Shown: positions 33,984 to 46,800 of the stretch, in pieces | Position numbering within the stretch: position 1 is the first letter of the stretch | Layout of the letters: every line of letters begins with the position of its first letter | Assembly (NCBI GenBank): GCA_027946555.1 | Contig: JAPEVC010000009.1 | Location: 186,001-250,000, forward strand | Source of the DNA: Gnomoniopsis sp. IMI 355080 | Lineage: Eukaryota > Ascomycota > Sordariomycetes > Diaporthales > Gnomoniaceae | Reading direction: 5' to 3' | Length of the DNA stretch: 64,000 nt | Notes under the pieces: generated by a model | What the model was told of the DNA's origin: nothing | Databases searched by the model: none | Seen by the model: the letters and a program-made list of their open reading frames with translations, nothing else | Position numbers and translations under genes: made by a program

Positions 33984-34484
33984 TTTGGTGGTGGTGGTGA
34001 CGATGATGGTGGGAGACTCTTGTAAGTGAGACTGAGTGAAAAGGTCACGCACACTTTTGCATGCACAGTACAATGAATGGCGCTGGATCTCACACAAAAT
34101 ATCAGCAGTCAGAGCTTGGCGAGCTTCTCTCGCAACCACCGAGTTGTGTCAAAAAAGAAGAGAAGGAAGAAGGAATGATGAGTATTGTCGAGTACCCTTG
34201 GGACTTTGCGACGTCGGCATCCAACATGTGAGACAACGGCACACCGGGCATCCATGTGCACTGACGCCATGTTTGGCAGTGGGCGTTGAAGCTTGTTGTT
34301 GTCTGTGCAGGGGTAGCTGTTCGCTAATCTGAGACTCTAAAAACCCCACTGGGAATTCACACATACACACACAGGCACATGTGTAACACACCAGACAGAA
34401 ACGGCTCTTGTGTTTCCCAGCCCCATCCCAACGACATCCCATCCCGTCCCAGATGATCACCTTCATCTCCCATCAGCTGTTATC
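33984..34484. promoter_or_regulatory. Divergent promoter region, methyltransferase-like / P450
   Basis: 500 bases between two genes read outwards. A CA-rich stretch with ACACATACACACACAGGCAC near 34358-34377 probably belongs to the P450 leader. The frame upstream of the P450 ATG stays open to another ATG at 34410, but that extension has no membrane-anchor features and is less likely. Confidence 0.45.
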
Positions 34485-36355
34485 ATGGCTGTACTCAGCA
34501 GTGGGATGACCTGGTTCGTTGGAGTGGCTTTCATTGCTCTCATTCTGCATGCCGCCTTCAGGAAAAGTGGCATCACCAGAAATGGCCAGCCTTTGAGGTG
34601 AGTTGACGGGCCCTATTATTCTCATCCCATTCCAGATGGCCATCTCACTGACGCTATGTTTTTTTTGGGGTAATTTCTAAAGCAAACCACCAAACACCCT
34701 ACCTTTGGTTGGAAATGGACTTCTCTTCCTTCAGGCCCGCGAGAAGCTCTTTTCTTGGTTCGTCAAATGCGAGCGCATCTATGGCCATGAGACATTCGAG
34801 CTATACGTCCCCAGCCTGCCCCCGGGTGTCGTGATCAATGACCCGCGCAATCTGGATTTCGTCTTCAAAAACGAGGGCATCTTTGCCAAGGGCGACTTCA
34901 TGAAGAAGCCATTGTGGGACTTGTTTGGTACGTGCCGTGATTCATACATGAGACCACTACGCCGAGTGCTGATGCTGGGTCAACCAATCTTCAGGACATG
35001 GTATCATCAACTCAGACGGCGAATTGTGGCGGGTCCAGCGCAAAGCGGGATTGAGTTTCTTGAACACCAAGAATCTTCAGGTTCTCACGGATGTGGCCCT
35101 GCCACAGTACCTGGAGCAGAGCATCGAATATCTCAAGACAACCTGTGATAGTTGTCGTGAGGCAGACCTGCAGGCCGTCTTCCACGAGATCACAAGCCAG
35201 CTGATGGGCAAGATGGCATACAATGTACGTTGCCACGCAGTGGCTTGTCTTACTATTAGTTGGATAGAAACCCTTTTTTTTTGTTAATGTTTGACTAGAT
35301 GGAAATGCACGCCGACGACGACTTCACCCTCGCATTCGACTATGCCTCCGGGGCTACCGCCGAGCGAGTCCAGAACCCACTTTGGCCCATCACGGAAGCT
35401 TTCTTCGGCTCAAAGATGCGAAATTCCATCGCCATAGTCAAGGCCTTTGGCAAGCGCATCGTCGACAGCGCAGTGGAGGATCGAGTCAAGGGCACCAAGT
35501 CCACCGCCAGCAGCGCCACACCAGAGAATGGGAAGCTTGACGAGATCTCGGGCACCCTGATCCAGTCCCTGTTGGACTCGATTGGCGACAAGCGAATGGT
35601 AGCCGACGCAGCCCTGAACTACCTCTCTGCTGGTATGCATGTCTGAATCCTTTCCCACCACCGCTCTCCTTCACTTCAATCTGTCCTGACCTGTCCATCC
35701 ACTAACAACACCCGCCACCCCAGGCCGCGACACAACCGCGCAGTCCTTGACATGGACGTTCCATCTATTGCTGCAACACCGCTACGTCTACGCCAAGGTC
35801 CGGAATGAGGTCCAAGCCTTGCTCGACTCGGAACCCACCGGTACTACTCTCAACCCAGCCAAACTCACACCTACTGCACTCCCCTACACCCACGCCGTCC
35901 TCCTCGAATCCCTCCGCCTCCACCCGCCCATCCCCATCGAAATCAAGCAATGCCAGACTGCCATCACCCTCCCGGACGGCACCTTTTTGCCCGCCGCCTC
36001 CGTCATGGTCTGGTGTCCCTGGGCCATGAACAGATCACACCTCATTTGGGGCGAGGACGCGGACTCCTTCCGGCCTGAGCGCTGGCTCCTCAGTAGTCCG
36101 GGAGGCGGTGTGCTGACAAAATCCGCGGCCGAATTTCCGGTATTCAACGGCGGCGCGCGGCTGTGCTTGGGCAAGAGCATGGCGACTTTGATTGCCGTAC
36201 AGACTATCGCGGTCGTGGTTTGGACCTTTGATTTTGTGCCTGCGTATGAGGGGCGAGGGAGGCGAAGCAAGAGTAGCTTGACGTTGCCGATGGAGGGTGG
36301 GTTGCCTGTGTTTGTCAAGGTGCGGAATAGGGGCGTGGGCCTGGATGAAATATAA
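34485..36355 (+). CDS. Cytochrome P450 monooxygenase, CYP52/CYP539-like
   Basis: Five exons, 34485-34597, 34683-34927, 34995-35224, 35299-35632 and 35724-36355; 517 residues. All introns are GT-AG and all joins preserve family sequence (LFGHGIIN, LSAGRDTTA). An N-terminal anchor helix (about 10-25) fixes it in the ER. The C-helix WRVQRK is present, the I-helix reads AGRDTT (oxygen activation), E369-S-L-R372 is the ExxR pair, and the haem loop FNGGARLCLG carries the ligand C455. The haem loop has Gly-Ala instead of the more common Ala-Gly-Pro form. GHETFELYVPSLPPGV and the GIINSDGELWRVQRKAG stretch place it with fungal fatty-acid/alkane-hydroxylase-like P450s. The substrate is not known. A neighbouring reductase gene is absent, as is usual. 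Confidence 0.93.
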
Positions 36356-37131
36356 GAGGCACAGACAGAACAGGTTCCTCATTCAGCACGTCAAGACCAT
36401 GGTAACGAAATGGTAACGAAATTCACAATACTTTCGTGTATGCCGAACAGCTCAATTCTTGTTGCTATAAAATAAAATCTACAATCGTTAATAAGTATAG
36501 CACTTACAATTCTGGCCTTGGCCTGGCAATTAAAGCCTCATGTTCCATTCTTTGATTATCACTGACTTGCAACGTGAAGAATTATGTATTTTCTTGCTGT
36601 TTAGTCTACCTCGGAAATTTCGGGCTTTCTGACTCAACTTCGCTCACGGGCTCCACTGCACACGTTCCTCTATAAAAAAGAGGCCATGAAAGCATAAGGT
36701 ATCGAAACGCCTGACTGCCTGTCCGTCCATACATCTGTGCAAGTCCATATGAATAATGTCACGCCTGCCCCAAAAATCATGACCTGCCCTTCTCAAGATC
36801 ATATGTGTATGATGCCATTATTCCCCAAAACCCAGGCTTTTCAAAGTCACCACATTACTATTTACCAGAAGGTTTCGCTCGCCAAAAGTGCTCTTTTGGG
36901 GCGACGAGCTGAAATTTGAGCAAAGAAGAGAATTAAAGAAAGAAAAAGAAAAATCTAGACCCGACGTATTCGAATAAATGCCAATGTCTCCCACGGCTGC
37001 GTGACGGCTAGAACCCACCATTCCCGCCGTCTCTTATGTGTACACAAGTCAATGGAGAACACAATCGAATTATGACTTTCGAATCTTGGTGTGTATAGAT
37101 CTCCGTCGTTTTTAAGACCTGTCGACATAGG
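36356..37131. other. Intergenic between convergent 3' ends
   Basis: Holds the 3' ends of the P450 (+) and the disordered protein gene (-). AATAAAAT (about 36471-36478) could be the P450 poly(A) signal. No gene seen. Confidence 0.5.
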
Positions 37132-40100
37132 CTAGAACATGCCACCATTCATGTTCGGCGAAGGCCCTCCCCTCACCATAACCGCCCTGCCAGCTGGCGG
37201 CCCAATGGCAACCTGAGGTGGGCTAACACGTGTGGGATGGGCCACGCTTGCGGCATGATCCAGCCTCAGCTCAGAGCTGGCCTTCCTAATCCTGCGTCGG
37301 GCTGGTCTCGCCTCATCGTCATCAGTGACGTAGAAGGCGGTGTTTCGATCCCCTGTAGTCTGCTCGCTGAACGGAGGTGCCGATGGAGTCGACAGAGGCA
37401 GTTGCGGCGTGCTCATACTATATGCAGCCACGTCTGTCTCATCATTCTGACGACCGCCCATGATGCCGTTGATCAAGGTTCTTGTTCGAGAAGTATCCCT
37501 TTTGCGGCGCGGGTTGACTGGGGGTAGAGGTGGTGGCGAGCCGGAATTTGCGACGCTCCCGCTTCTGGATCTCATCCCGCGGGATTCCTGAGGAAGATCT
37601 GTCGTTGGGACTCGCGAAGTCGACATCACAAATGTTGGCTCTGAGATATCCTTCTTGTTGATGGATCGTTTCATGGCATCAGTCAGAGTACTGCCACTCA
37701 TATTTGCATGTGGATTCGTTTGGACCGAGGGGCGTCTTGAAGGAGGCACTGTAGGTGTCGAAGTTCCGGAGCCAGGAGCGGATCCGGGGGCACTGTTGGA
37801 TGGGTAGAATCCACGCGAATGTTCGGCCCTTACGGGTAAGGGAGACGAAGAAAAGGGCCCAGAAGACAGAGGTTCGGTCATTGCCCTGCCTGGGAGGCTC
37901 TTCAAGTTGGCCGGGTCATTGAAACCGCCCTGAAAAGGTCCAGGTGCAGCCGATCGAAGACCACTACGTGCATTGACCGGAGGAACGATCGAAGAACCTC
38001 GAACATCGGTCCCAGGTAGGCCTGGTGAGCGTTGTGTAGGCCTCCGCGATGATGGAGCATGAAGCCCCTCTGCGGGCAGTGGTAAAGCGTTGGGCGAATG
38101 CGTCTGATTGTTAGGTCTTGGTGGTGGTCTACTTCGCGATCGATTTGAATTGTCGCTATTCTCAGAGCCACTTCGGTCCCGTGCGGCCCTTGATCGCGTG
38201 CGAGGCGGCGGCGAAGAAACTTCCTCCGGTATTTCCCTGGTCACCTGGCGTGGTTGACGTGAGTTAGGGTGCTGGCGGTCTCCACTAGGCGTGCGTAATA
38301 CCTCCTGTCTGCCACTGTTGAACATGGGCACGTGCTCGTCTATTGGTGGAGAGGTCATGAGAGGACGGCTGTATGAAGATGGACCCAATCCAGCCTCAAG
38401 CTCCTTGCGTTTCTGGACCTCACGCCGTACTTGTCGAAAAGCACGGAGGCTGGGGTGAGCATCTTCTTCTTCATTCAACCGTTTTTCCGTCTCGTCACTC
38501 AAGCCATGTTCCCTCGCAGGCCTTGAGCTGTCTCGGCTTCGATCCGAGACGCCTCGATCAATCAAGGATCCACGACTCCCCTTGCCCCTCAAAATTCCCA
38601 ACGGATTCGATCGAGATGGAGGAGGGGATAGTTCAGCAGCCTGATCAGGCATGATAGGCGGCGAGTACGCGTACGAAGGATCCGTCTCAACGAATGATGT
38701 GAGCTTCTCCCGTACTCGCCGGCGCGCATTGGCCAACTGGTCTGCGAATTCCGTTTCTTCATCTGCAGAACGCGCAGAATTCAAGAAAGTACCTTGCATT
38801 GTAGAGTAGTCTGATGGCGGCTGTGCGGCCCGTGGCAATAGTGGTATGGGATGCGAAGAGCTGCGATCATCACCATTGGTTCGAGACTCCTCCGAGTCCA
38901 GTGCTTGTTGCGTATCGCCTAAATTTCGCGTAGAGTCTTGTCGCCTTGGAGACGGCTGCGGGCTCTGACCATAGATGGATGAAACATCACTTTCCGTCCG
39001 CAGATGCTGGCGGACCAAACCACTCAAACCTCCTGTGGTTGGTCCCAAGGTTGGGGAATCCGCTAGCATGTTAGGACCAGGGCCAAGTGAGTGGAAGTCG
39101 GAAGTTCTGGAACCTGGTGACTGAGGCTCCCCAGCTGTGGGGAACTTCAACGGTGTCGGTGCAATCGCGGTTCGGAAGGCAGGGTGGTCCTGATCAGAAG
39201 GTCGCTCGATTCTAAATTCCGGAGTCTGAGGTTGAAAGTCGCTTATGATCGGGGATTCCATAGCCTCATCGAAGAACGTTAGCTCATTAGAATCGGATTG
39301 TGCGGGTGCATCAGCTTTCATGGGCGCCAGTTTGGTTGCCGTATTGGTGTTGCCCGAATCTTCCCTAGACGCAGATGCAGCCGATTGAGAGCGCGAATCG
39401 ACAGTAGAAACATTCAAATCACCCCGAGACTTCAGGACTGGGGTTTCTCGGCCTTGTTGAAGCTGCCGCATTCTCTCAGCGTATTTTGAGTCATCGTAAG
39501 GTGAGGTCGGTTTCTGGAATACGTTCATTGCGGTGGCTTTGCCTAGGTCCTTTGGCTGGATGTGAAGATTGACATGCTCGCCGGTGCCAGCGTCGCTGAT
39601 GGGGGGACTCAGAGGCGGAGACATTAGCACCCCACCCTTTGCGTCTGGGCCATTTGAAACACCAGTATTTAAAGTCATCGTGCGGTTCAACGAGCCGATG
39701 GCCGGCGAGCCAGTGGCTGTTGGACTAACAGACCTCAAGTTCGGGGCACTACCCTTGGTTGAAATGGTCCGACGCTCACTTCCAAAGGCTGCCCATCGGT
39801 CATTGAAGGTATGAGTGGTGGGGGAGGGCGAACTAGGACCCAGCTCAGGAGTGCGTGTACCTCCTGGACGTCTAGCCAGGGTATCCACTCTTGTGAGGAC
39901 CGAGTGTTGCTGATCTTGCAAATTCTGGCTCAGGCCTTGCTCGTACAATTTGCGTGTCCTGGTGACGTGACGCTCCAGCCCGGGTGTCGAATTTGGTGAG
40001 GATGACCCATCCTTTGTCATTGCTGTTGGTTGTGACACCACAGAGGTGGCTGCAGTTGAGTTGCGGCCGATGGATGGTGTTGAAGAAGTCGTCGAAGACG

Positions 40101-40815
40101 TCTCTCGTTTCTTGTTGTAGCCGTGAGGCACTGGAGACTCTGCCCTCGAAGACTCATCGGGGCTTCTGTCACTGGAGCCCTTGTCCTCTTCCTGAGGTTC
40201 GTGTTCATCCGAGATGTCCTGTTCCTTGTCCTTCTCCGCCAGTCTCCATTTCTGAAATAACGACGTCCCGACATCGCCGTCGTATAATACCCGTCCACTG
40301 GTGCCGTCACCCGTGTTCTTACCGGGTCCAACTTTGTAGATCTTCTGCCTGCCACCGAAAAGGACGTTGCTCTCCATCGGCCTCGACCTTGTCATCATGC
40401 TAGAATCGTATGACGCGTTGGAATCTTTGCGAAGGAACGAAGGAGGTTTTATGGATTCATCCTCGGCTATGTCACCAAGCCCTTTGCCGTTGGCGAATCC
40501 GAAATCTGCAAGTCGTGACTGGCGTTTGGGGAATAGGACACTGTCGTCGCTGGCCTTGCCGATCTTGGAATTGGGGTCGTCTTGCTCGCGAAGCATAGAG
40601 AACCTTGCTGAGAGTCCATTCATGAGAAGACTCGTGCGGAAATCGTCGTTCGACGGCAAGGCCGAAGCCAAGTCAATGTCATCCTTCTTCGTCTCCGGTT
40701 CGGAATTCTTTTTCCCGCGACGGAACAAGGAAAAGGAGGACTCGGATTCAAGAGATGGGCGAACATCGGCCACATCCTCCTTCTGTCCCTTCTTTTTGGT
40801 CTTGAAGCGATTCAT
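37132..40815 (-). CDS. Large, mostly disordered fungal protein (1227 residues), function unknown
   Basis: One uninterrupted exon. The N-terminus is basic and motif-like (MNRFKTKKKGQKED), followed by SFSLFRRGKK, a patch SLLMNGLSARFSMLREQDDP that looks ordered and conserved, and NVLFGGRQKIYKVG near residue 150. The remainder is Ser/Pro/Arg-rich, with many SP and RS dipeptides that could be phosphorylated. Two charged helices interrupt it, near residue 690 (QLANARRRVREKLTSF) and near 800 (RQVRREVQKRKELEAGLG). No enzyme domain, signal or membrane segment is visible. The layout suits a scaffold, perhaps at the cell cortex or in kinase signalling; this is inference. The ATG is the first of the open frame; a 5' UTR intron is possible but cannot be seen. 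Confidence 0.88.
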   Translation of the reverse strand: MNRFKTKKKGQKEDVADVRPSLESESSFSLFRRGKKNSEPETKKDDIDLASALPSNDDFRTSLLMNGLSARFSMLREQDDPNSKIGKASDDSVLFPKRQSRLADFGFANGKGLGDIAEDESIKPPSFLRKDSNASYDSSMMTRSRPMESNVLFGGRQKIYKVGPGKNTGDGTSGRVLYDGDVGTSLFQKWRLAEKDKEQDISDEHEPQEEDKGSSDRSPDESSRAESPVPHGYNKKRETSSTTSSTPSIGRNSTAATSVVSQPTAMTKDGSSSPNSTPGLERHVTRTRKLYEQGLSQNLQDQQHSVLTRVDTLARRPGGTRTPELGPSSPSPTTHTFNDRWAAFGSERRTISTKGSAPNLRSVSPTATGSPAIGSLNRTMTLNTGVSNGPDAKGGVLMSPPLSPPISDAGTGEHVNLHIQPKDLGKATAMNVFQKPTSPYDDSKYAERMRQLQQGRETPVLKSRGDLNVSTVDSRSQSAASASREDSGNTNTATKLAPMKADAPAQSDSNELTFFDEAMESPIISDFQPQTPEFRIERPSDQDHPAFRTAIAPTPLKFPTAGEPQSPGSRTSDFHSLGPGPNMLADSPTLGPTTGGLSGLVRQHLRTESDVSSIYGQSPQPSPRRQDSTRNLGDTQQALDSEESRTNGDDRSSSHPIPLLPRAAQPPSDYSTMQGTFLNSARSADEETEFADQLANARRRVREKLTSFVETDPSYAYSPPIMPDQAAELSPPPSRSNPLGILRGKGSRGSLIDRGVSDRSRDSSRPAREHGLSDETEKRLNEEEDAHPSLRAFRQVRREVQKRKELEAGLGPSSYSRPLMTSPPIDEHVPMFNSGRQEVLRTPSGDRQHPNSRQPRQVTREIPEEVSSPPPRTRSRAARDRSGSENSDNSNRSRSRPPPRPNNQTHSPNALPLPAEGLHAPSSRRPTQRSPGLPGTDVRGSSIVPPVNARSGLRSAAPGPFQGGFNDPANLKSLPGRAMTEPLSSGPFSSSPLPVRAEHSRGFYPSNSAPGSAPGSGTSTPTVPPSRRPSVQTNPHANMSGSTLTDAMKRSINKKDISEPTFVMSTSRVPTTDLPQESRGMRSRSGSVANSGSPPPLPPVNPRRKRDTSRTRTLINGIMGGRQNDETDVAAYSMSTPQLPLSTPSAPPFSEQTTGDRNTAFYVTDDDEARPARRRIRKASSELRLDHAASVAHPTRVSPPQVAIGPPAGRAVMVRGGPSPNMNGGMF

Positions 40816-43800
40816 TGTCGAGTTTCGTTCTGGTCCCTCGAGAGCAGAGGTAGGGAAGCTGCTTCGAAGTAGCTTGCCGGCGGGTTGAGAGGTGCCGATT
40901 TAGATTTTGGTTTCCATCAAAGGACTGTGCACATTGCAGGTTGAATGACAATCGACGAATGTATCTAGTGAAGCTCGCCAGAGACGGCAATCACATGAAT
41001 ACCAGGCTTTGCACAAATTATCGCACGGTGTGAAAAAGTCTAGATGATAGCCGGTTGATTGTTAGCTTCAATATGCGAATATTTGTTGTGCGGCAAGTGT
41101 TTGGTCGAAATCATCGCAACTGAAACTCCCCAAGCTCTGGGCCACGGCTTTTTACTCATGGAGCCGATCCACAGTCCTTGCACAAGGAGCTTCCTGTGAT
41201 GCAGTTGGTTGCAATGATCGGCCCAACTAAATCGAAAAACATGGGAAGTGGTTAGAGCTCACCTGTTGGCTGAAGCCGGTGTCGAAAGCGTTTCAAAGAA
41301 ACAGGTGGGAACCTGGTCTGACAGCACGAGGGTCCACGTATGGTACGAACCGTAGAAACTGGAATAGAGAATGCTCCTCTGAACAAGGTCGACAATTACA
41401 ATCCAGAATTGAGCCGCGATACTGATGAAATGAGCAGTCACCTCGAACTGCGGTGGTTAGGTGACGCAGGCCCAGGAACGCGCTGTATGAGATAGCTATG
41501 CCCAATACGCTCGTAATACGTCAACGGCGCCAAGATTCGCGACTGTCAGGAATGAAGACGGATTGATCGCGTAGAGCCCGAAGTGGAACAAGTGCTCGCA
41601 TGCCAGAGTTGTTTCGGGACAAACAGTCGGTGGCTGCGTTGGCTTAAGAGCATGAATGAATTGAAATCACTTGCTGTTCTCGTCTCGCGATATTTGGACG
41701 AAGTTTCGGCGGCTTGACCCGAGTTTGTTCTCAAAGCCTTCCTTGGCTTTGGTCTGGCGTTCCGTCTAATGCTTCGAGTCGAGTCCCGAGCACCCGGTTC
41801 TTTTGAGTCCAGTAGAGTTGCAGAACCAAAAGAGAGGGGGGGTCTGATCTGTATATCAGATGATCCAAGCTCCAACAAGACTTGACTCGCCCTTGTGGAA
41901 ACAGTGATCGTAGCGTAGCGAATGTGATGTGGAGTACCAAACGAGTGGAATAATGTAGAAAAAGCACGCTATTCACATTCGAAACGAATGTGTTGATAGA
42001 TCGATGTGAGAGTCTAATATGGTGTGGGAAAAGGCACCCAGGACGGCCACGATCACACAAACGAAGAGAAGTTGAAAGAGGGACAGACCGGATGGTGGAA
42101 CTGGGGTGGTGTGATAGAGGGTGAACCAAAGATGCAAAAAAGGAGATTGGATTGGTCTTTGACTCTGGATGGGAAGTGTTTCCGAAAAGAGGCCTGGAGG
42201 GGACCTCAACGCACAGCACCTTCTTTCTCTCACATCGGACATTGCTGCAGTGAAGAAAGGTCCCTATTGGACTTAGGATGAGCTAGACAGGGGTGACAAG
42301 TGGGCCCTGGTTGTTGGAACAGGCAGGGGCCAAAGAGAAGGACAGCGGCAACGCGCATGGGCAGGGGCTAGGCGACTGCCGCAGGGAGCAGGGACTGATA
42401 GGACCATCCTTGCCACTGAGAATGAGACCCGGCCTTCACCTTCCACTGCCAGGTGCCCTACAAGCCCTGTTCCTAAACTCCACGAGGAATCTGGAGCAGC
42501 AATCCAGGACACACACACGGTGACTGACATGAAGCAACAACGCGACAAGCTCCCGTCGCCAAGGCGGTGATCCACACACCCGATCGATTGGCTTCTTCTA
42601 TGGATACCATTACTCAGTGTGTACATAGTACCACACCAGTCTTCCCAGCTTACCGTCCGGCCGTCCTGATTTCTTCCACTGTCTGCCCGCATCAGGCTGA
42701 GGACGAACGACATCTCACACGGTCGCTCACTCAAGCCACCCCACGAGCTGAATGAGACACTCAAATGACTTGGTTGGCAATGAGGCTGATGACATGGAAA
42801 CCTCCACTCCTTGAACCTGCCAGACAGCGCTGACGATTAGAATGGCAGGCTGTCGTTCTTTTCCCCCCAAAGCATCGCATCAGATCATATCGGGATCGGA
42901 TCGGATGGATCAGAGCTGCCGCATGCAATCCCCAAGATTCTGCAGCCCTGATGCGAAGGTTCATCTATTCTGTCGTCAGCCCAGCAAGCCACCAAACGCA
43001 GTTTCACAGTCAGATTTAAGGTTTGCTGAACCCCCAATTGACTCTGGCCGTATGGGAGCTGAACGGCTTGTCTGCGCTCGGGCCATCTCGTGCTGCGTCT
43101 CACCCGTCCTGACTCCTCCCTTACTGAATAGGCAAATTGCCGTGTCTCACGCACTGAAGCTGCTTCTTTGAAAAAAGAAAAGAAAAAAAAAAAAAAAAAA
43201 GGAGGGACACCCCCAGAAAAAAACCCAAAAAACCTAATCAACTTGGCAGGCTCTGGGCAATCACAGGTTTCATAACGATTGATGAAGATATGCTGCACTC
43301 CAAAAGATGTTCCTCAAGCTTACCAGGCGAGCGGCCCCCCTGGACCGTGCAGTTAGCTACAGCTTCTGACCGCGCCCAGAGGCTCGGGTCACGCTGTCCC
43401 TGAGCCGCGAGCCAATTGAAAAGAGCCTCAAGGACCCTTGTTGTCTTGCCCAAGAAGGACAAGCGTCAGGTACACCAATGGGATGACAGGATGGGGCGTC
43501 TTGGAGTGTGGCAAGCCAATGTCACCTCATCCTGGTCCCACGCGTTCTGGGTGCACCACTAGGTGCCGTGCGACATAACCCCCTTTTTAGCCGTCCATCC
43601 AAATTCTCGCTGCCGCTGGTTCATGTAACCCGAAGATCATCCACAACAAGGCATCCTACCAGGGCCGCCAGGCCAGCTTGCGAGATCAACCTACTTTTCA
43701 GCATCGATCACATTCAGACTTGCATACCTGACAGCCTAGGTCGTTGCGGGAGAGGCTCGTCCCGATGTAATATGAGAGGGGTGGGTGTATGACTACATGA

Positions 43801-46800
43801 CTGCGAAACGACGCATCGGAATGCAAGGCAGACTGGCGTCTCCCGTTCTCCCGCCTCCTTTTCCATACCTATACCACATACCAATTAAGAGGTGTTGAAA
43901 TAAATAGACTCCATAGTCTCGAGGCTTCCTCAATTCCATGGTCAGCTGCGAGTTTCGGTCTCACGCCAGCCACGTCGAGCTTCGGAGGTTCACTGACCAC
44001 CAATCGCAATGACTCGAAAGTTGTCTGGATGGCGACGGACCGCCAGCAGGATTGAGTGTATGACCAAATAAATGATCCGTTACAACACTTTTCCAGAACG
44101 CCAACCAATGTTTTGTTTTCCGGGTAACTGCAAGCAATCAAGCCTACACGAGCCCAGCACCTCTCTTCAGCGGGGACCCCCGCAAAAATATACAGCTCCG
44201 TAACTGCTAACATGGTTCATCGTCTGACAATGTAATCGTAGGCTGACATCGGACGAACCATTTTCAAATTGCGTCGTCCGTGGTGGTCTCTGCCTTTCTA
44301 CCTACTATGCAAGTACTTCCTGCTTCACTTGCCTATCCGTCAGTTATGTCAATATCGCTTGCCAATTTGTAACAATTCCACGATTGTTGATGACTGCGAC
44401 AAGGCACGGACTTTGTTTGTTCGCCATTCTACCCTCTCGAGCACCTTCTTAACGCCCCCCCCCCCCGGAAATCCCCTGTTCCGCTTAGGAACGGCTCCTC
44501 CGAAGGTCATGTTGTGGAACTTCACAGTTTGATGTGCGGAGAAGCTATATAGACTTCTCAGTAGTTGCGTCAGTTTGATGAAGCCTAGAGTTCATGTTTG
44601 TAATAGCGCTCACCCCCGGTGAAAGATCCCAGCTGAAGTCAACAGCTGGCCACGTCAAAATTTGTCCGAGTAGATGTGCGGAAATGTCCGAAATTTCCAT
44701 GTCCGCTCTTGAAAATGCGCTTACCGGGACACGTGGTATGTGAGATCATCAATTCGAAAACAACTGATTTATTAACGAGAGGACCCTGAACAAAAGAATC
44801 TGCTCTCTCATCAAACTCTTGCCTGCAGCTATTGAGATCGTCCCACGGCCGCAACGCGTTTGTGGCCGGCCTAGCAGCCTATTCCTACTATGGTAGGCTG
44901 ACGAGCAAATCCAACGATCTTCTTGGACGGCCCCAATCGGGTCACAGTGGACCCTCCACCTGTCTGATTGTTCGCCCCGCAGGGGCGTTCCCACCATTGC
45001 CGGGTAGGGCGGGGACATGAATTGGTGGGCTCCACGGCGAGGACCCGCTTCTTGCAATGAAAATTGATGGTCAGTGATTCCAATATATCAAATTTTATCG
45101 CCAAGTGCTAGATTGAGCAATCTCCGCCCTGCCGGCGAGGTCGTTGAGAACGTAATTCCTGCAACGGTCATCCTCCGAGTCAAGGACTCATCCACATCGT
45201 CAGCAGTGCGAGGCCTAGATTCCGTTGATGATAAGAGGGAGTGAGTAGGTTGACTTTTGCCAAGACTTTTAGGGCCCTTCAAACCTTGGACAGCTCAAGA
45301 TTGAAGTTTATGCAACACCGGAGCTTAAAGCTTTGTTTCCTCTGCTAAATGAACCAAAGCCCAGCTTGTATCCTTGTTCTAGAGTGGACAACTCACCAAA
45401 ACACGCACCATCACCCTAAACCTATAGTAATGCAGTCACTGGCTCATCGCCATGTGCGCTAGATCAAACGCCACAAACCTTTGACCGGACGCGTCTCGGG
45501 CGCGATGTCCACGCAGTAGACCAGACCATGTCTCTGGAAGAAGCGCAACGCGCAACGCGGGCCGTTTTCCAGGATGTGTGGCGTTTGTTACGACATTTGG
45601 AAGGTGGGATTTTTGGTAAAGTTGCTATGTCGGGTGTTTGCTACCTCTCGCTCGCTAACAGAAATCCCCCGTTGTCCCTGGTGCGTGCTCTTCTTAGCGA
45701 GACACTAAAACTTGGGTTCCGACTCCGTTCGTCTCCCAATCAATCGGTCGAACTTGTTCGTGTCTGTCTGAACTATGCCGCAACACGAGACTCCTCAACC
45801 GTCCCCTCTGGCTAACACAGGTTCAGACTTGTTTGTGGCGTCACACCAGCGGAACACCGCAGCATGATAAAAGACTCGTTCGTACCTGCGTTCGCCCCTG
45901 CGTTTGTGGCCGCTCGTGACAGGTTTGAATGACGGGATCGTGCTGCGGGCAGGTTTTTGTGCTGCAGCCGAGCCTGCGCGTAAAGGGGATACTTGATTAG
46001 GTGCAAGGCAAACTTGTCGAAGTCTGGATCCAAGATGGTCGTCTGTTTAATTTGACCTGTCGTCCCGACGTGCTTCCCGCTACCTGCAAGTCTTGTTGGG
46101 GAAAGGCTCGAGTTCTGAGACAATCGCGTTGCTCCATGTAGGCGCCGCCGCGGCACGGGGAGGGCGCGCGTTCTTTTACCCATCATATAGTATAAGAGTC
46201 CGCGCCAAGAGCTGTCAACGCTCACTTGGGGAGAAGTAACCAAAGCCTTCGGGCAGATATCGCTGCGGTGGCTTGGTGAAACCCTGGCGTGGTATCGATT
46301 GAGAACAGTGATGCTCTTCACACAGTAAGTATTTGTTCAGGACTCATGAACGACGTGCGAGCTATTTCTCTTGTTTCCGTCTCATGGCCACATGCACGTC
46401 GAGCCTACTAGCTCTCGCGTCTTGCTTAAATTCATGCCCGCCGCGATGATTCGTTAAGCGGCGGAATGTAGAGCCTTGAGCTTCATCGCCAGAGACTGCT
46501 TTCTCGGCCGAGGGGGTGGTAGGCGTTCAATCACGCCTCCTCGAAACGCACACGGGACATCAGTCGTCACTGCGCATGTTTATAAATAATCAGCCCTCCG
46601 CTCCAGTCTATCTGATATTGTCTCTCTCACCATCCATGGATGCCAGCCCAAATGCTCGAGTATCGGCCACTCATTCTTGCGCATGCTTAAGTGCTTAAGG
46701 CCTGTCTTGATACTACCCGTAAAGGGATGTTTCCAAAGATATACCTTGCCTCTTGAAGAGTATCTGCCATGCTCGCAAACAATGAAGGAAGTAGCCACTG

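Noticed and set aside
34410..34484. Upstream ATG extending the P450 by 25 residues
   Set aside because: The extension is Pro/Ser/His-rich and would place the membrane anchor inside the protein; MAVLSSGMTW directly precedes the anchor helix.
45812..46321. Minus-strand frame of 169 codons in the gene-poor stretch
   Set aside because: Arg/Ser/Thr-rich without any motif; no supporting signals.
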